Assembly (NCBI RefSeq): GCF_947495025.1
Contig: NZ_CANLXG010000006.1
Span: 1 to 60,660 of the forward strand
From: an uncultured Roseobacter sp.
GTDB lineage: Bacteria > Pseudomonadota > Alphaproteobacteria > Rhodobacterales > Rhodobacteraceae
Reading direction: 5' to 3'
DNA length: 60,660 bases
Under the pieces are notes generated by a model that was not told the origin of the DNA, did no database searches, and worked only from the letters and a program-made list of their open reading frames with translations. This document shows, piece after piece, positions 7,836-16,014 of the stretch. Position 1 is the stretch's first letter. Each line of letters begins with the position of its first letter. Made by a program: the position numbers and the translations under genes.

Positions 7836-8542
7836 TGGGTAACAAAGTCAATCCGATCGGCATGCGCCTGCAGGTGAACCGCACCTGGGACAGCCGCTGG
7901 TATGCCGACACCAAGGATTACGGTGATCTTCTGCTGGAAGACCTCGCGATCCGTGAGTTCATCAAAGAAGAATGCAAACAGGCCGGTGTGGCCCGTGTGA
8001 TCATTGAACGTCCGCACAAAAAGTGCCGCGTGACAATTCACACAGCTCGCCCCGGTGTCATCATTGGCAAGAAAGGTGCAGACATCGAAGGTCTGCGCCA
8101 GAAGATTGCCAAGATGACAGAGAGCGAGCTGCATCTCAACATCGTTGAAGTGCGCAAGCCCGAGCTGGACGCGGCCCTCGTTGGTGAAAGCATTGCACAG
8201 CAGCTGGAGCGTCGGGTGTCTTTCCGCCGCGCCATGAAGCGTGCGGTTCAGAACGCAATGCGCATGGGTGCTCTTGGTATCCGCGTAAACGTTGCTGGCC
8301 GTCTGGGTGGTGCAGAAATTGCGCGTACCGAATGGTACCGTGAAGGCCGTGTGCCGCTGCACACGCTGCGCGCCGACATCGATTACGCACACGTGGAAGC
8401 GACGACTGCCTATGGCATCATCGGGATCAAGACATGGATCTTCAAAGGTGAGATCATGGAACACGATCCGTCCGCGCGTGACCGTAAAGCACAGGAACTC
8501 CAGGATGGCCCTGCACCGCGCGGTGCCGGTGGTCGTCGCTAA
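7835..8542 (+). CDS. rpsC: 30S ribosomal protein S3
   Basis: 235 residues, with the N-terminal MGNKVNPIGMRLQVNRTWDS, the KH domain RNA-binding loop RPGVIIGKKGADIE and the C-terminal RTEWYREGRVPLHTLRADID. S3 lies at the mRNA entry site and contributes helicase activity. Translationally coupled to rplV by a 1-base overlap. Confidence 0.98.
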   Translation: MGNKVNPIGMRLQVNRTWDSRWYADTKDYGDLLLEDLAIREFIKEECKQAGVARVIIERPHKKCRVTIHTARPGVIIGKKGADIEGLRQKIAKMTESELHLNIVEVRKPELDAALVGESIAQQLERRVSFRRAMKRAVQNAMRMGALGIRVNVAGRLGGAEIARTEWYREGRVPLHTLRADIDYAHVEATTAYGIIGIKTWIFKGEIMEHDPSARDRKAQELQDGPAPRGAGGRR

Positions 8543-8555
8543 GGGGGAATGATCA

Positions 8556-8969
8556 ATGCTTCAGCCAAAGCGCACTAAATTCCGCAAGCAGTTCAAGGGC
8601 TCAATCAAGGGTCTGGCGAAGGGCGGGTCTGACCTGAACTTCGGCACCTATGGTCTCAAAGCCATTGAGCCTGAGCGGGTCACCGCGCGTCAGATCGAGG
8701 CGGCCCGCCGCGCGATGACGCGTCACATGAAACGCCAGGGCCGTGTCTGGATCCGGATTTTCCCGGATGTACCTGTCACAGCCAAGCCCATCGAAGTTCG
8801 TATGGGTAAAGGTAAGGGCTCGGTCGATCGCTGGGCTGCCAAGGTCAAGCCAGGCCGTATCATGTTTGAGATCGACGGTGTTAATGACGATGTGGCCCGC
8901 GAGGCGCTGCGTCTGGCCGCGATGAAACTGCCGATCAAGACCCGGGTTGTTGTCCGCGAGGACTGGTAA
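8556..8969 (+). CDS. rplP: 50S ribosomal protein L16
   Basis: 137 residues, normal length, starting MLQPKRTKFRKQFKGS and with the RQIEAARRAMTRHMKRQG and GKGKGSVDRWAAKVKPG signatures. It binds 5S/23S rRNA near the A site. In most bacteria rpmC follows directly; here a bidirectional terminator and about 5.2 kb of unrelated genes intervene. Confidence 0.98.
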   Translation: MLQPKRTKFRKQFKGSIKGLAKGGSDLNFGTYGLKAIEPERVTARQIEAARRAMTRHMKRQGRVWIRIFPDVPVTAKPIEVRMGKGKGSVDRWAAKVKPGRIMFEIDGVNDDVAREALRLAAMKLPIKTRVVVREDW

Positions 8970-8996
8970 ACCCGCCAAATCTTGCCTTAAAAAACA

Positions 8997-9023
8997 AAAG
9001 CCCTGCCTTACCGGCGGGGCTTT
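8997..9023. terminator. Bidirectional terminator between rplP and the convergent gene
   Basis: An 11-bp stem with one wobble pair (AAAGCCCTGCC with GGCGGGGCTTT), with T-tracts usable on both strands. It ends rplB-rplP on the + strand and could also serve the gene at 9039-9488 on the - strand. Confidence 0.85.
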
Positions 9024-9038
9024 CGTGATTCAGCGGGT

Positions 9039-9488
9039 TCAGGAAACGGCCGAATCCCGACCCAGCAGCGCCTGGTTGTGATCGTCCCTGTCACCAATCG
9101 CGTAGGAACTGCTGACGATCACCCACTTTTCGCCGGTAAAGCGCAGCTCAGAGTAAACAGCGAAAGGTGCCTGGGTGATAACATTGCCGCTCACCAGTCG
9201 GGTCTCATGTGTGGCGACGACTGTGGTCTGATCCCTGAAACGGGCCTCGACACAATGTCTGTACATCTGACTGACGCCGTTCCTTGCGTAATGCGCACGG
9301 ACGGCGGAATACACATCTTTCAGGTCCGCAGTGTCCCTGATGATCCGGCGACCTTCAAAGGTTTCCAGCTCGTACGGCAGCTGAAAACAGGACCGGAGCA
9401 GCTCAAAATCATCTGACATCAGCGCAGTCCCCGTCTGTTCGAGGAGATACTCCGAAATCTGTTTTGCTGTTTTAAATTTCTGCTGCAT
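9039..9488 (-). CDS. Small protein, possible NTF2/SnoaL-like fold
   Basis: A 149-residue soluble protein without signal peptide. The order of an N-terminal helix, DFELLRSCFQLPYELETF, then alternating strands ending in TGEKWVIVSSSYAI is typical of NTF2/SnoaL-like alpha+beta barrels in which SELRFTGEKW-type strands close the cone. This is fold-level inference; no catalytic residues are evident. It is convergent with rplP and shares its terminator region. The reading direction is supported by coherent protein composition; the opposite frame looks like a shadow. Confidence 0.7.
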   Translation of the reverse strand: MQQKFKTAKQISEYLLEQTGTALMSDDFELLRSCFQLPYELETFEGRRIIRDTADLKDVYSAVRAHYARNGVSQMYRHCVEARFRDQTTVVATHETRLVSGNVITQAPFAVYSELRFTGEKWVIVSSSYAIGDRDDHNQALLGRDSAVS

Positions 9489-9597
9489 TCATCCGGACGG
9501 CAGTAAGCGCCGCCGTTCTCGCTTAATTCGTTCATGCAGCCTGTGTTAAAAATCCTTTTGAAACAAGTCCGTAGTATTTTTCGCGTCGGAAATCAGA

Positions 9598-9629
9598 AGA
9601 ATTCCGCCTGAATTCTAGTTTTACTAGAA
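9598..9629. promoter_or_regulatory. Two overlapping perfect palindromes
   Basis: AGAATTC-CGCCT-GAATTCT (9598-9616) overlaps TTCTAGT-TTT-ACTAGAA (9613-9629). They lie in an AT-rich gap about 110 bp upstream of the - strand gene ending at 9488 and behind the - strand gene at 9683-10303. Candidate operator pair; regulator unknown. Confidence 0.4.
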
Positions 9630-9682
9630 GTGAATATGGAAACAATACTTTTGCGGGCGCGGACTGCGCTGACTAAGGGGTG

Positions 9683-10303
9683 TCAGCTCCACGCATAGTT
9701 GAAGCTGATGCTGATACGTTCTTCTTCGGCCATGTTCAGGGGCACTTCATGGCGCAGCCAGCTTTCCCACAGCAGTACTTCACCAGCTGCCGGCGCCACA
9801 TAGCTGAATGCACGCAATTCGGGTCGGGCGTCCTTGATACGGGGTGGGGCGGCCATCATCATTGCATGCCTGGGATCCTCGAACCTGATAGCGCTGGCAC
9901 CGTCCGGTACCGCGACATAGGTCGTGCCACTGATGACGGAATGCGGATGGATATGTGACGTGTGAATGCCACCGGGGGGCAGAATGTTGATCCAGATATC
10001 CTCCAGAACCAAGTCCCGGCCGTCCAGATCGAATTCAACATCCTTTGCAAAAGTGGCAACGTGTTTATCCAGCACTTTGACCAGCTCTTTGAATATCGGG
10101 AAGCGGTAGGGCAGGTCGCTCAGTGAGGCGTAGCTGGTATAGCCGGGATAGCCGTTCTCCTCGCACCAGTTCTGGCCGGCTTCATCGTCTTCGGCAACAG
10201 ACCAGCAGGACGCTTCAAGCTCACTGTGGTCGACAGGCTTGCCCTGTTCCGACAAAAGAGCGCGGTACAGGCGGGTGACGAAAAGGGAGTTAATCTCGGG
10301 CAT
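9683..10303 (-). CDS. 2OG-Fe(II) oxygenase-like protein (TIGR02466 type)
   Basis: 206 residues. The C-terminal half shows GGIHTSHIHPHSVISGTTY, a mid-domain IRFEDPR and the end WLRHEVPLN...RISISFNY. This is the pattern of TIGR02466, a family frequent in phages and marine bacteria and related to prolyl-4-hydroxylase-like 2OG-Fe(II) oxygenases. Likely metal ligands are H117 or H119 and H185, and the probable 2OG-binding Arg is R196; no substrate is known. ATG 10303 was preferred over the upstream TTG at 10360, which adds 19 unmatched residues. It is one of seven genes placed between rplP and rpmC. Confidence 0.72.
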   Translation of the reverse strand: MPEINSLFVTRLYRALLSEQGKPVDHSELEASCWSVAEDDEAGQNWCEENGYPGYTSYASLSDLPYRFPIFKELVKVLDKHVATFAKDVEFDLDGRDLVLEDIWINILPPGGIHTSHIHPHSVISGTTYVAVPDGASAIRFEDPRHAMMMAAPPRIKDARPELRAFSYVAPAAGEVLLWESWLRHEVPLNMAEEERISISFNYAWS

Positions 10304-10386
10304 ACGGTCTGGATATCGTTTTGAGGCAGGATGAAACAGCCCTAACAGGCGCCGAGGCAAAAGGCATCCTCAGATGTGGTTGTGCC

Positions 10387-10507
10387 GTTACGTGGCGTAA
10401 CAACTCAAACGTGTCGTTCGCGCATATTTATGTGTCGTATTTTTTCAACTTTCGCGTGACCTGCGGGTGCAAGGCAGCGACATAAAATGAATTGACCTCA
10501 CGGTCAA
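10387..10507. promoter_or_regulatory. Divergent intergenic region with two dyads
   Basis: Between the divergent genes at 10303 (-) and 10569 (+) lie GTTACG-TGG-CGTAAC (10387-10401) and TTGACC-TCAC-GGTCAA (10492-10507). The second overlaps a possible -35 element. Either could be an operator; no specific regulator is recognised. Confidence 0.35.
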
Positions 10508-10568
10508 AAAAATACCTGAAAGTTTGTTCTGATCTGCCTGGCGTCTGGTCCAGGCCCCGGAGTCCGTT

Positions 10569-11030
10569 ATGCACCATGCAAGACCGGAAGATTTCTTCAG
10601 CTCAATGGCTGCGGCATATGCCGAAGGCGACTTTGAAACAATCGCGGGGGGGTTCGACGCGCCCGGGGCGGTCTATCTGGAAGACGACATTATTGTCTGG
10701 AATGACACTGCGTCTCTGATTGAAACGCTGAAAGGCCATTGCGAAGCAAACTATCAGCTGGGCACGCGCCGGGTGTCGCCGGAAATAATTGCAAAAAGCA
10801 TGTATGGCAGGCAGCATTTTTCCGTCTGGGTCTCGTGGGCACACGAAGATTCCGCCGGTAAGCTGCTGTTCCGGGCCTCTATGCGGTACTTCTTCCGCCG
10901 CAGGCGCAGTGGAGCTCTTTCGGTACAGCTGGTAGAATTGCCAGACAGACCCCGTGCCTACGAGAACGAAGGAATACGGCCACCGTTCCGTCGCACCCGT
11001 GAACAGACCGGGCGTCGCTGTGTCGTCTGA
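10569..11030 (+). CDS. Small protein, possible NTF2-like fold
   Basis: 153 residues. The start MHHARPEDFFSSMAAAYAEG followed by DFETIAGGFDAPGAVYLED resembles the helix-helix-strand opening of SnoaL/NTF2-like proteins, the same general type as the product of 9039-9488. A basic C-terminus (FRRTREQTGRR) may be tail. CGGAG lies 6 nt upstream of ATG 10569. Function unknown. The opposite strand also has an open frame (10602-11033), but this + strand frame has the better start and domain pattern. Confidence 0.6.
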   Translation: MHHARPEDFFSSMAAAYAEGDFETIAGGFDAPGAVYLEDDIIVWNDTASLIETLKGHCEANYQLGTRRVSPEIIAKSMYGRQHFSVWVSWAHEDSAGKLLFRASMRYFFRRRRSGALSVQLVELPDRPRAYENEGIRPPFRRTREQTGRRCVV

Positions 11031-11129
11031 CATGCATCGCCGCGAGGCAAGTGCAACGCGCGGCTTGGTCTTAAGGACTGGACGGGGCAGGCGGCCCCCT
11101 CTGTCCGGCAGTGACAGGCAGGTTCTGAT

Positions 11130-11753
11130 ATGCAGCTAGATCACCTTTTCATGTTTGTTCCGGACGAACAGATCGCGCATCAGATGATGGAAGATGCCGG
11201 TCTGAGGGTGAACTATGCGCGCAGGCACCCGGGACAGGGAACCCGAAACCTCTGTGCCTGTCTGGATGATGTATTTTTTGAATTACTCTGGGCAGATGGT
11301 TCAGACGCGACTGATGAAAGCAGAAACATCGGGCTGGAGCGTCGAAGCCAGGGGCATGGATCCCCGCTCGGTATATCGTGGCGGGGCGACGCGCCATTTG
11401 CCTGTGAGGCTTATGCCGCGCCGTTTCTGCCAGAGGGTGTTACGATCCCCGTGGCCATCGCCAGCCGGGACGAAGCGTTGCCATTTATGTTCAGAACGCC
11501 GGGCGGCCAGCCTCCGGTGGCACGAACCGATGGCCTGACCGGAAACCGGCAGATGCCACGGTTCGCACACCTGCTGCATTGCGAACTGCGCGTACCGGAA
11601 CCGTCAAAACTCAGGCCGTTTACCGCGCCGATGGAACGGTTGTCGGTTGTGTCAGGCAAGCCCGGTTTTCATGTAGTGATGGCTGATGCCGGTGGCAGAG
11701 AGGCCGGGAGTTTTGCCTGGCAGGCGCCGGACTGGCCAGAAAAGCATCCTTAG
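11130..11753 (+). CDS. Glyoxalase-like domain protein
   Basis: 207 residues. The start MQLDHLFMFVPDEQ, then a mid-segment ending FELLWADG, with SPLGISWRG and a later FRTPGGQPP, matches the Glyoxalase_3/VOC-like superfamily in which an early His-containing strand and a Glu on a later strand (E in FFELLW) can bind metal. The reaction is unknown. The gene is 99 bp after the preceding + strand gene and may be cotranscribed with it. Confidence 0.65.
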   Translation: MQLDHLFMFVPDEQIAHQMMEDAGLRVNYARRHPGQGTRNLCACLDDVFFELLWADGSDATDESRNIGLERRSQGHGSPLGISWRGDAPFACEAYAAPFLPEGVTIPVAIASRDEALPFMFRTPGGQPPVARTDGLTGNRQMPRFAHLLHCELRVPEPSKLRPFTAPMERLSVVSGKPGFHVVMADAGGREAGSFAWQAPDWPEKHP

Positions 11754-11914
11754 AGGTCGGGCCGCCGCCTGGCTCTTAAGCCTTTTCTGAAATTACTCCC
11801 GGTCTGCGACGCGGGCTCCCGTTGCACGCCGGTGGGGTCGCAGAGGGTTCTGGCGTTCTGGTGAGCGAGACCAACCTGCTGCAGCCTGAACGGGGTAAAG
11901 ACGGCGCACTGTCT

Positions 11915-12964
11915 TCAGAGTGCGAGAGGCGATATGCCTCCTGCAAATGCCGCGAGTATGGGTGAGGTAAGCGCAAAACCGGCGCGCAGATAATCTGCGA
12001 CCCCTTCTTTCAGGCCGCGTTCGGACCGCCATGACTGTGTGTCAGGTGGCTCGCCGGCCATATCAGCGTTGCCAGCCCTGTTCGCCAGATTTTTCACCCG
12101 GTTGTCCAGGATAAAGGCAACCGGCAGGTAAAAGCTGAGCATCAGGAGACTGAAATAGGTGCCGGTATACAGAGCCGCCGACAGCAGAACCGCGCTGTAG
12201 GCCGACCGTTCCGCATCGGTGACCAGCGGCAGTGGCCAGTAAATCCAGCTCGCCGCATAAAGCATACCAAAAGACAGAACCAGCCCGGACAGATAGAGCT
12301 GCTGACGCATATGGCGCAGATTTTCGGCGAGCAGGGCGGCCTCTTCTTCAATGTCTTTGCAGTCGCGGCTGTTCAGACACAGGATCATGCCCACAATGAT
12401 GGCACCCAGAGCAAGCCCCGCGAAAATGTTCACCAGATCAACAACACTGGCGAACATCGTAATGACAGGAGCTTCCCCGCAGGTTCCCAGCAGCCATGTG
12501 TCAGCAGGACCGGTGCAGCCCCTCAGTGTTCCGCGGGACAGCACGTCGTCAAAAACCGCCTTGCCAAGACGGTCATAGACCTGACCACCACTCACATCAC
12601 CGAAACTGCGCAGTGACGGCAGAGCCGACAGCGTTAGCACAAAGAAAAAAGCCAGGAGTGCGGCGATCCGTGTTGTGAGAGCGACTGGGCGCGAAAGTGT
12701 CACAAACAGCATTGCGGCGGCCAGTACAGATAGTGCCCCAAACAGCCAGGTGGCTGCCAGAAATCGATAGCGGCCCGCTGCCTCAAGCCAGTCCTGACCC
12801 TGAACAAGGATTCCGGCAGGCACGTTCAGATCACGGGGCATCAGATGCGTGCCGATAATTTTGTGGGTCGCAAAGATGAGAACCGGCATAAGGACAATTG
12901 CGAAACAGCGCAGATCCACCTTGCGCGGTGGCGTCACCGTTTTCTTCTTCGCGGGCCCTGTCAT
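11915..12964 (-). CDS. Multi-pass membrane protein of unknown function
   Basis: 349 residues with about six or seven hydrophobic segments, for example CFAIVLMPVLIFATHKI, FLAATWLFGALSVLAAAM, AALLAFFFVLTLSALP, IFAGLALGAIIVGMILCL, LVLSFGMLYAASWIYW and YFSLLMLSFYLPVAFIL. After the fourth helix comes an acidic cytoplasmic-type stretch (CKDIEEEAALLAENLRHM) that may form a short coiled coil. I recognise no family. It is convergent with the glyoxalase-like gene and isolated within the rplP-rpmC insertion. Confidence 0.7.
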   Translation of the reverse strand: MTGPAKKKTVTPPRKVDLRCFAIVLMPVLIFATHKIIGTHLMPRDLNVPAGILVQGQDWLEAAGRYRFLAATWLFGALSVLAAAMLFVTLSRPVALTTRIAALLAFFFVLTLSALPSLRSFGDVSGGQVYDRLGKAVFDDVLSRGTLRGCTGPADTWLLGTCGEAPVITMFASVVDLVNIFAGLALGAIIVGMILCLNSRDCKDIEEEAALLAENLRHMRQQLYLSGLVLSFGMLYAASWIYWPLPLVTDAERSAYSAVLLSAALYTGTYFSLLMLSFYLPVAFILDNRVKNLANRAGNADMAGEPPDTQSWRSERGLKEGVADYLRAGFALTSPILAAFAGGISPLAL

Positions 12965-13343
12965 AAGGTCTCATAGCATATTCTGAGCGTGGGCGCGAAA
13001 TCCTGTTGAACGCGTCGCCGGGTTAACAGCACTTTTGCGATGACACGGCGTCCCGGTTGCCAGCAGGGCAGATGTTCGGCAGTCAAAAACCAGACAACAA
13101 CCGCAGTTGCCGGACCGAAACAGGAATGCCCCCGGAACGGCACCTTTATCAGTCATTTGTGTTCTACAGAGCTGTGCTTCTCCTGCCGCTGATGTGCAGG
13201 AGGCTGTCCGGGCCCTCTGATAACTGACGCCGGTTGCAGAGTTTTCAGTGTCCGGATGCGCCGCGCACCATTGGTTATCACCCGTCGAAGCACGGGCCCG
13301 GGGCGGTGGGGCCTTTATAGTACCCTGTCGCTGATGCGTTGTT
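12965..13343. other. 379-bp region without a convincing gene
   Basis: No open frame with a plausible start or composition is seen. The only notable structure is a 7-bp hairpin CTCCTGC/GCAGGAG (13180-13202) without a T-run. It may hold the promoter of the membrane-protein gene on the - strand, but no clear -35/-10 pair was read. Confidence 0.4.
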
Positions 13344-13526
13344 TCACCGGGTGGAAAGCTTTGCATCCCGTTCGAGACGTGCGGCCCGCAGGCGTGCCAT
13401 TTTCGTTTGTCGTTTTTCGGCTTCGCTTTCGGTTATTTCCCGAACAATACGGGTCGTCTTGTCCAGGTTGGTCTCCGCAACCGGCTTGGATGTGCTGAAG
13501 AAAGTGTCTTTTGTCACTTTGGCCAT
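13344..13526 (-). CDS. 60-residue conserved-looking small protein downstream of csp
   Basis: The product begins MAKVTKDTFFSTSKPVAE and continues as a highly charged helical segment (ESEAEKRQTKMARLRAARLE), probably one amphipathic helix. GGAG lies 8 nt upstream of the ATG at 13526; an upstream in-frame ATG at 13556 lacks this. The gene lies directly behind the cold-shock gene and its terminator on the same strand, so it may be expressed by read-through. I recall similar small proteins beside cold-shock genes in related bacteria, but assign no function. Confidence 0.65.
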   Translation of the reverse strand: MAKVTKDTFFSTSKPVAETNLDKTTRIVREITESEAEKRQTKMARLRAARLERDAKLSTR

Positions 13527-13556
13527 GGGCGCCGCTCCGTTCTCTGATATGCGCAT

Positions 13557-13591
13557 AAAAAAACGGGCGTGTCGTCGCCGATACGCCCGTT
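13557..13591 (-). terminator. Intrinsic terminator after the cold-shock gene
   Basis: Read on the - strand, a 9-bp stem AACGGGCGT/ACGCCCGTT is followed by an uninterrupted T-run of seven. It lies 39 bp after the csp stop codon. Confidence 0.85.
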
Positions 13592-13629
13592 CATTATTTA
13601 CTGACTGTCCCTGTTACAGGGTCAGACCC

Positions 13630-13836
13630 TTACGCCAGAGCGATGTTTGCAGCGCTTTCGCGACCATCGCGGCCGGCTTCGATATCGAAGGTGACCTTCT
13701 GATCATCTGCAAGGCCGGTCAGGCCCGCGCGTTCGACGGCAGAGATGTGTACGAACACGTCTTTGCTGCCGCCGTCGGGGGCGATAAATCCAAAGCCTTT
13801 TGAAGTATTAAACCATTTGACTGTGCCAGTGGCCAT
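13630..13836 (-). CDS. Cold-shock protein (CspA family)
   Basis: 68 residues, a single OB-fold cold-shock domain. RNP1 is present as KGFGFI and RNP2 as VFVHIS, after the typical TGTVKWFN start. Such proteins bind single-stranded nucleic acid and melt RNA structure in the cytoplasm. The ATG at 13836 was chosen over 13842 because AAAGGA lies 8 nt before it. It has its own strong terminator and is embedded, against the direction of ribosomal transcription, between rplP and rpmC. Confidence 0.95.
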   Translation of the reverse strand: MATGTVKWFNTSKGFGFIAPDGGSKDVFVHISAVERAGLTGLADDQKVTFDIEAGRDGRESAANIALA

Positions 13837-14118
13837 TTTCATTTTCCTTTTCTGATGCCCGCGAAATGCGGCATGTCGGCTAAGTCAGTGCAAGATCGAA
13901 AAGACTGAGCCGAAAGGAGCAGTGTGGCCGATAGAGACAACGTCGCATGCCCCACATGGTTGTTTTTGCCCCGGATTACAAGGTGAATCTTTTTCCGCTG
14001 CCTACGAAGACAGCTGCAGCACGCCAGAAATGGCGATTGAAACACGATCTTGCAGCGGCAAAGCTGTCCGGGTTTGTGCGTGCCGTCATCGGAGACGATT
14101 TCCCAATGGAATAAGGGG

Positions 14119-14147
14119 TTGCCAAGGCTGCGCAACCCTCCTATACG
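14119..14147 (+). promoter_or_regulatory. Candidate sigma70 promoter for the spc segment (rpmC onward)
   Basis: TTGCCA (14119-14124), exactly 17 bp, TATACG (14142-14147). A GGGTTGC...GCAACCC dyad overlaps the -35 element. It is the only good promoter seen in the gap between csp and rpmC. Confidence 0.7.
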
Positions 14148-14166
14148 GCCCCTTCATCATGGACTC

Positions 14167-14206
14167 CACGGGAATCAGGGTGACGCATTAATGCGGCCTG
14201 CCCGTG
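14167..14206 (+). promoter_or_regulatory. Structured leader upstream of rpmC
   Basis: CACGGG (14167-14172) can pair with CCCGTG (14201-14206). Between them lies a 12-bp palindrome CGCATTAATGCG (14184-14195) able to form an inner hairpin. The structure lies within the predicted 5' untranslated region, 20 nt before the rpmC start. Confidence 0.4.
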
Positions 14207-14226
14207 ATGTTGAAAGGAAAAAGGCG

Positions 14227-14433
14227 ATGAACGCCAAGGAATTGCACGACAAAACGCCCGACCAGCTGCGTGAAGAGCTGGCCAATCTGAAGAAAGAGCA
14301 GTTCAACCTGCGCTTCCAGCAGGCCACCGGCCAGCTGGAAAATCCGGCACAACTGCGTGTCGCACGTCGCAATGCGGCCCGCGTCAAAACTGTACTGAAC
14401 CAGAAAGCAGCAGCCGCTGCCGCGTCTGAATAA
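14227..14433 (+). CDS. rpmC: 50S ribosomal protein L29
   Basis: 68 residues with the typical two-helix hairpin and the KKEQFNLRFQQATGQLENP signature. L29 lies at the tunnel exit next to L23. The frame is open upstream to 14050, but ATG 14227 with AAGG-rich sequence before it gives the family length. First gene of the spc-like segment behind its own promoter. Confidence 0.96.
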   Translation: MNAKELHDKTPDQLREELANLKKEQFNLRFQQATGQLENPAQLRVARRNAARVKTVLNQKAAAAAASE

Positions 14434-14444
14434 GGAGAGCACAC

Positions 14445-14684
14445 ATGCCCAAGCGTATTCTGTCCGGCGTCGTGACCTCCGACGCGAACGCACAAACAGT
14501 TACCGTTTCCGTAGAGCGCCGCTTTACGCATCCGGTTCTGAAAAAGACCATCCGTAAGTCCAAGAAGTACCGGGCTCACGATGAGAACAACACATTCAAA
14601 GTGGGCGACAGCGTCCGCATCATCGAATGTGCACCGAAGTCCAAGACCAAACGCTGGGAAGTACTTGAAGCCGCTGAGGCCTGA
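14445..14684 (+). CDS. rpsQ: 30S ribosomal protein S17
   Basis: 79 residues, an OB-fold primary 16S rRNA-binding protein. It shows MPKRILSGVVTSDANAQTV and the VGDSVRIIECAPKSKTKRW signature near the C-terminus. AAGGAG lies just before the start. The following gap to rplN is 72 bp, longer than others in this segment. Confidence 0.97.
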   Translation: MPKRILSGVVTSDANAQTVTVSVERRFTHPVLKKTIRKSKKYRAHDENNTFKVGDSVRIIECAPKSKTKRWEVLEAAEA

Positions 14685-14756
14685 GTTCTTCTCAACTGAA
14701 TCGAAACCCTGGGGACACGGCCACGCATCGGCCCCCCAAAGGTCGGGAGAAACCAA

Positions 14757-15125
14757 ATGATCCAGATGCAGACCAACCTGGATGTTGCTGACAACAGCGG
14801 CGCGCGCCGTGTTCAGTGCATCAAGGTCCTGGGTGGTTCCAAGCGTAAATACGCATCCGTCGGCGACATCATTGTCGTGTCGGTCAAGGAAGCCATCCCC
14901 CGCGGTCGTGTGAAAAAAGGCGACGTCCGCAAGGCCGTTGTCGTTCGCACCGCCAAGGAAGTCCGCCGCGAAGATGGCACAGCGATCCGTTTTGATCGCA
15001 ATGCTGCTGTTATCCTCAACAACAACAACGAGCCCATCGGTACACGTATCTTTGGCCCGGTTGTGCGTGAGCTGCGTGCGAAAAACTTCATGAAAATCAT
15101 CTCGCTCGCTCCGGAGGTGCTGTAA
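14757..15125 (+). CDS. rplN: 50S ribosomal protein L14
   Basis: 122 residues, exactly the usual length. [19 protein letters not shown] at the start and the [24 protein letters not shown] region are diagnostic. It contacts 16S rRNA at an intersubunit bridge. rplX starts 2 nt after the stop. Confidence 0.98.
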
Positions 15126-15127
15126 TC

Positions 15128-15439
15128 ATGGCTGCTAAACTTCGCAAAGGTGACAAGGTCATCGTGCTGGCCGGCAAAGACAAGGGAAAGACAGGTAACA
15201 TTACGTCTGTTGACCCAAAATCCGGCAAGGCCATCGTGGACGGGGTGAACATCTCCATCCGCGCCACCCGCCAGTCCCAGACATCTCAGGGCGGCCGTCT
15301 GCCCAAGGCGATGCCGCTGGACCTGAGCAACCTGGCCATTGTCGACAAGAACGGCAAGGCAACCCGCGTCGGCTTCCGCATGGAAGGCGACAGGAAGGTG
15401 CGTTTCGCCAAGACCACAGGGGACGTGATCGATGCTTGA
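15128..15439 (+). CDS. rplX: 50S ribosomal protein L24
   Basis: 103 residues with a KOW motif near the N-terminus (KGDKVIVLAGKDKGKTGNI), an assembly-initiating 23S rRNA binder. Its end overlaps the start of rplE by 8 nt, so the two are translationally coupled. Confidence 0.97.
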   Translation: MAAKLRKGDKVIVLAGKDKGKTGNITSVDPKSGKAIVDGVNISIRATRQSQTSQGGRLPKAMPLDLSNLAIVDKNGKATRVGFRMEGDRKVRFAKTTGDVIDA

Positions 15440-15995
15440 TTCTGCAAACTACACGCCCCGCCTGAAGGTTGCGTACAAAGACAACATCCGCGCCGCTCTC
15501 AAAGAAGAGTTTGGCTATAAGAACGACATGCAGATCCCGCGTCTGGACAAAATCGTTCTGAACATCGGATGTGGTGCGGAAGCGGTCCGCGACAGCAAGA
15601 AAGCCAAATCAGCCGTTGAGGATCTGACGCTGATTGCCGGCCAGAAGGCACTGACCACAACCGCCAAGAAGTCCATTGCGGGCTTCCGGGTGCGTGAGGA
15701 CATGCCGCTGGGTGCCAAGGTGACCCTGCGCGGCGACCGCATGTACGAATTCCTCGATCGTCTGATCACGATTGCTATGCCCCGTATCCGCGACTTCCGC
15801 GGCGTTTCGGGCAAATCCTTTGACGGCCGCGGCAACTACGCCATGGGTCTCAAAGAGCACCTCGTGTTCCCGGAAATCAACTTCGACAAGATCGATGAGA
15901 ACTGGGGAATGGACATCGTAATCGCCACCACGGCGAAATCCGACGCTGAAGCAAAGGCGCTGTTGAAAGCTTTCAACATGCCCTTCAACTCGTAA
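15432..15995 (+). CDS. rplE: 50S ribosomal protein L5
   Basis: 187 residues, with the MQIPRLDKIVLNIGCG and RLITIAMPRIRDFRG signatures and the GNYAMGLKEHLVFPEI segment. It binds 5S rRNA with L18 and contacts tRNA in the P site. The start lies inside the end of rplX. Confidence 0.97.
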   Translation: MLDSANYTPRLKVAYKDNIRAALKEEFGYKNDMQIPRLDKIVLNIGCGAEAVRDSKKAKSAVEDLTLIAGQKALTTTAKKSIAGFRVREDMPLGAKVTLRGDRMYEFLDRLITIAMPRIRDFRGVSGKSFDGRGNYAMGLKEHLVFPEINFDKIDENWGMDIVIATTAKSDAEAKALLKAFNMPFNS

Positions 15996-16014
15996 GCGCG
16001 GGAAGGATATAGAT

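Noticed and set aside
10602..11033. - strand open frame opposite 10569-11030
   Set aside because: No good start signal; the + strand frame has a better ribosome site and an NTF2-like pattern.
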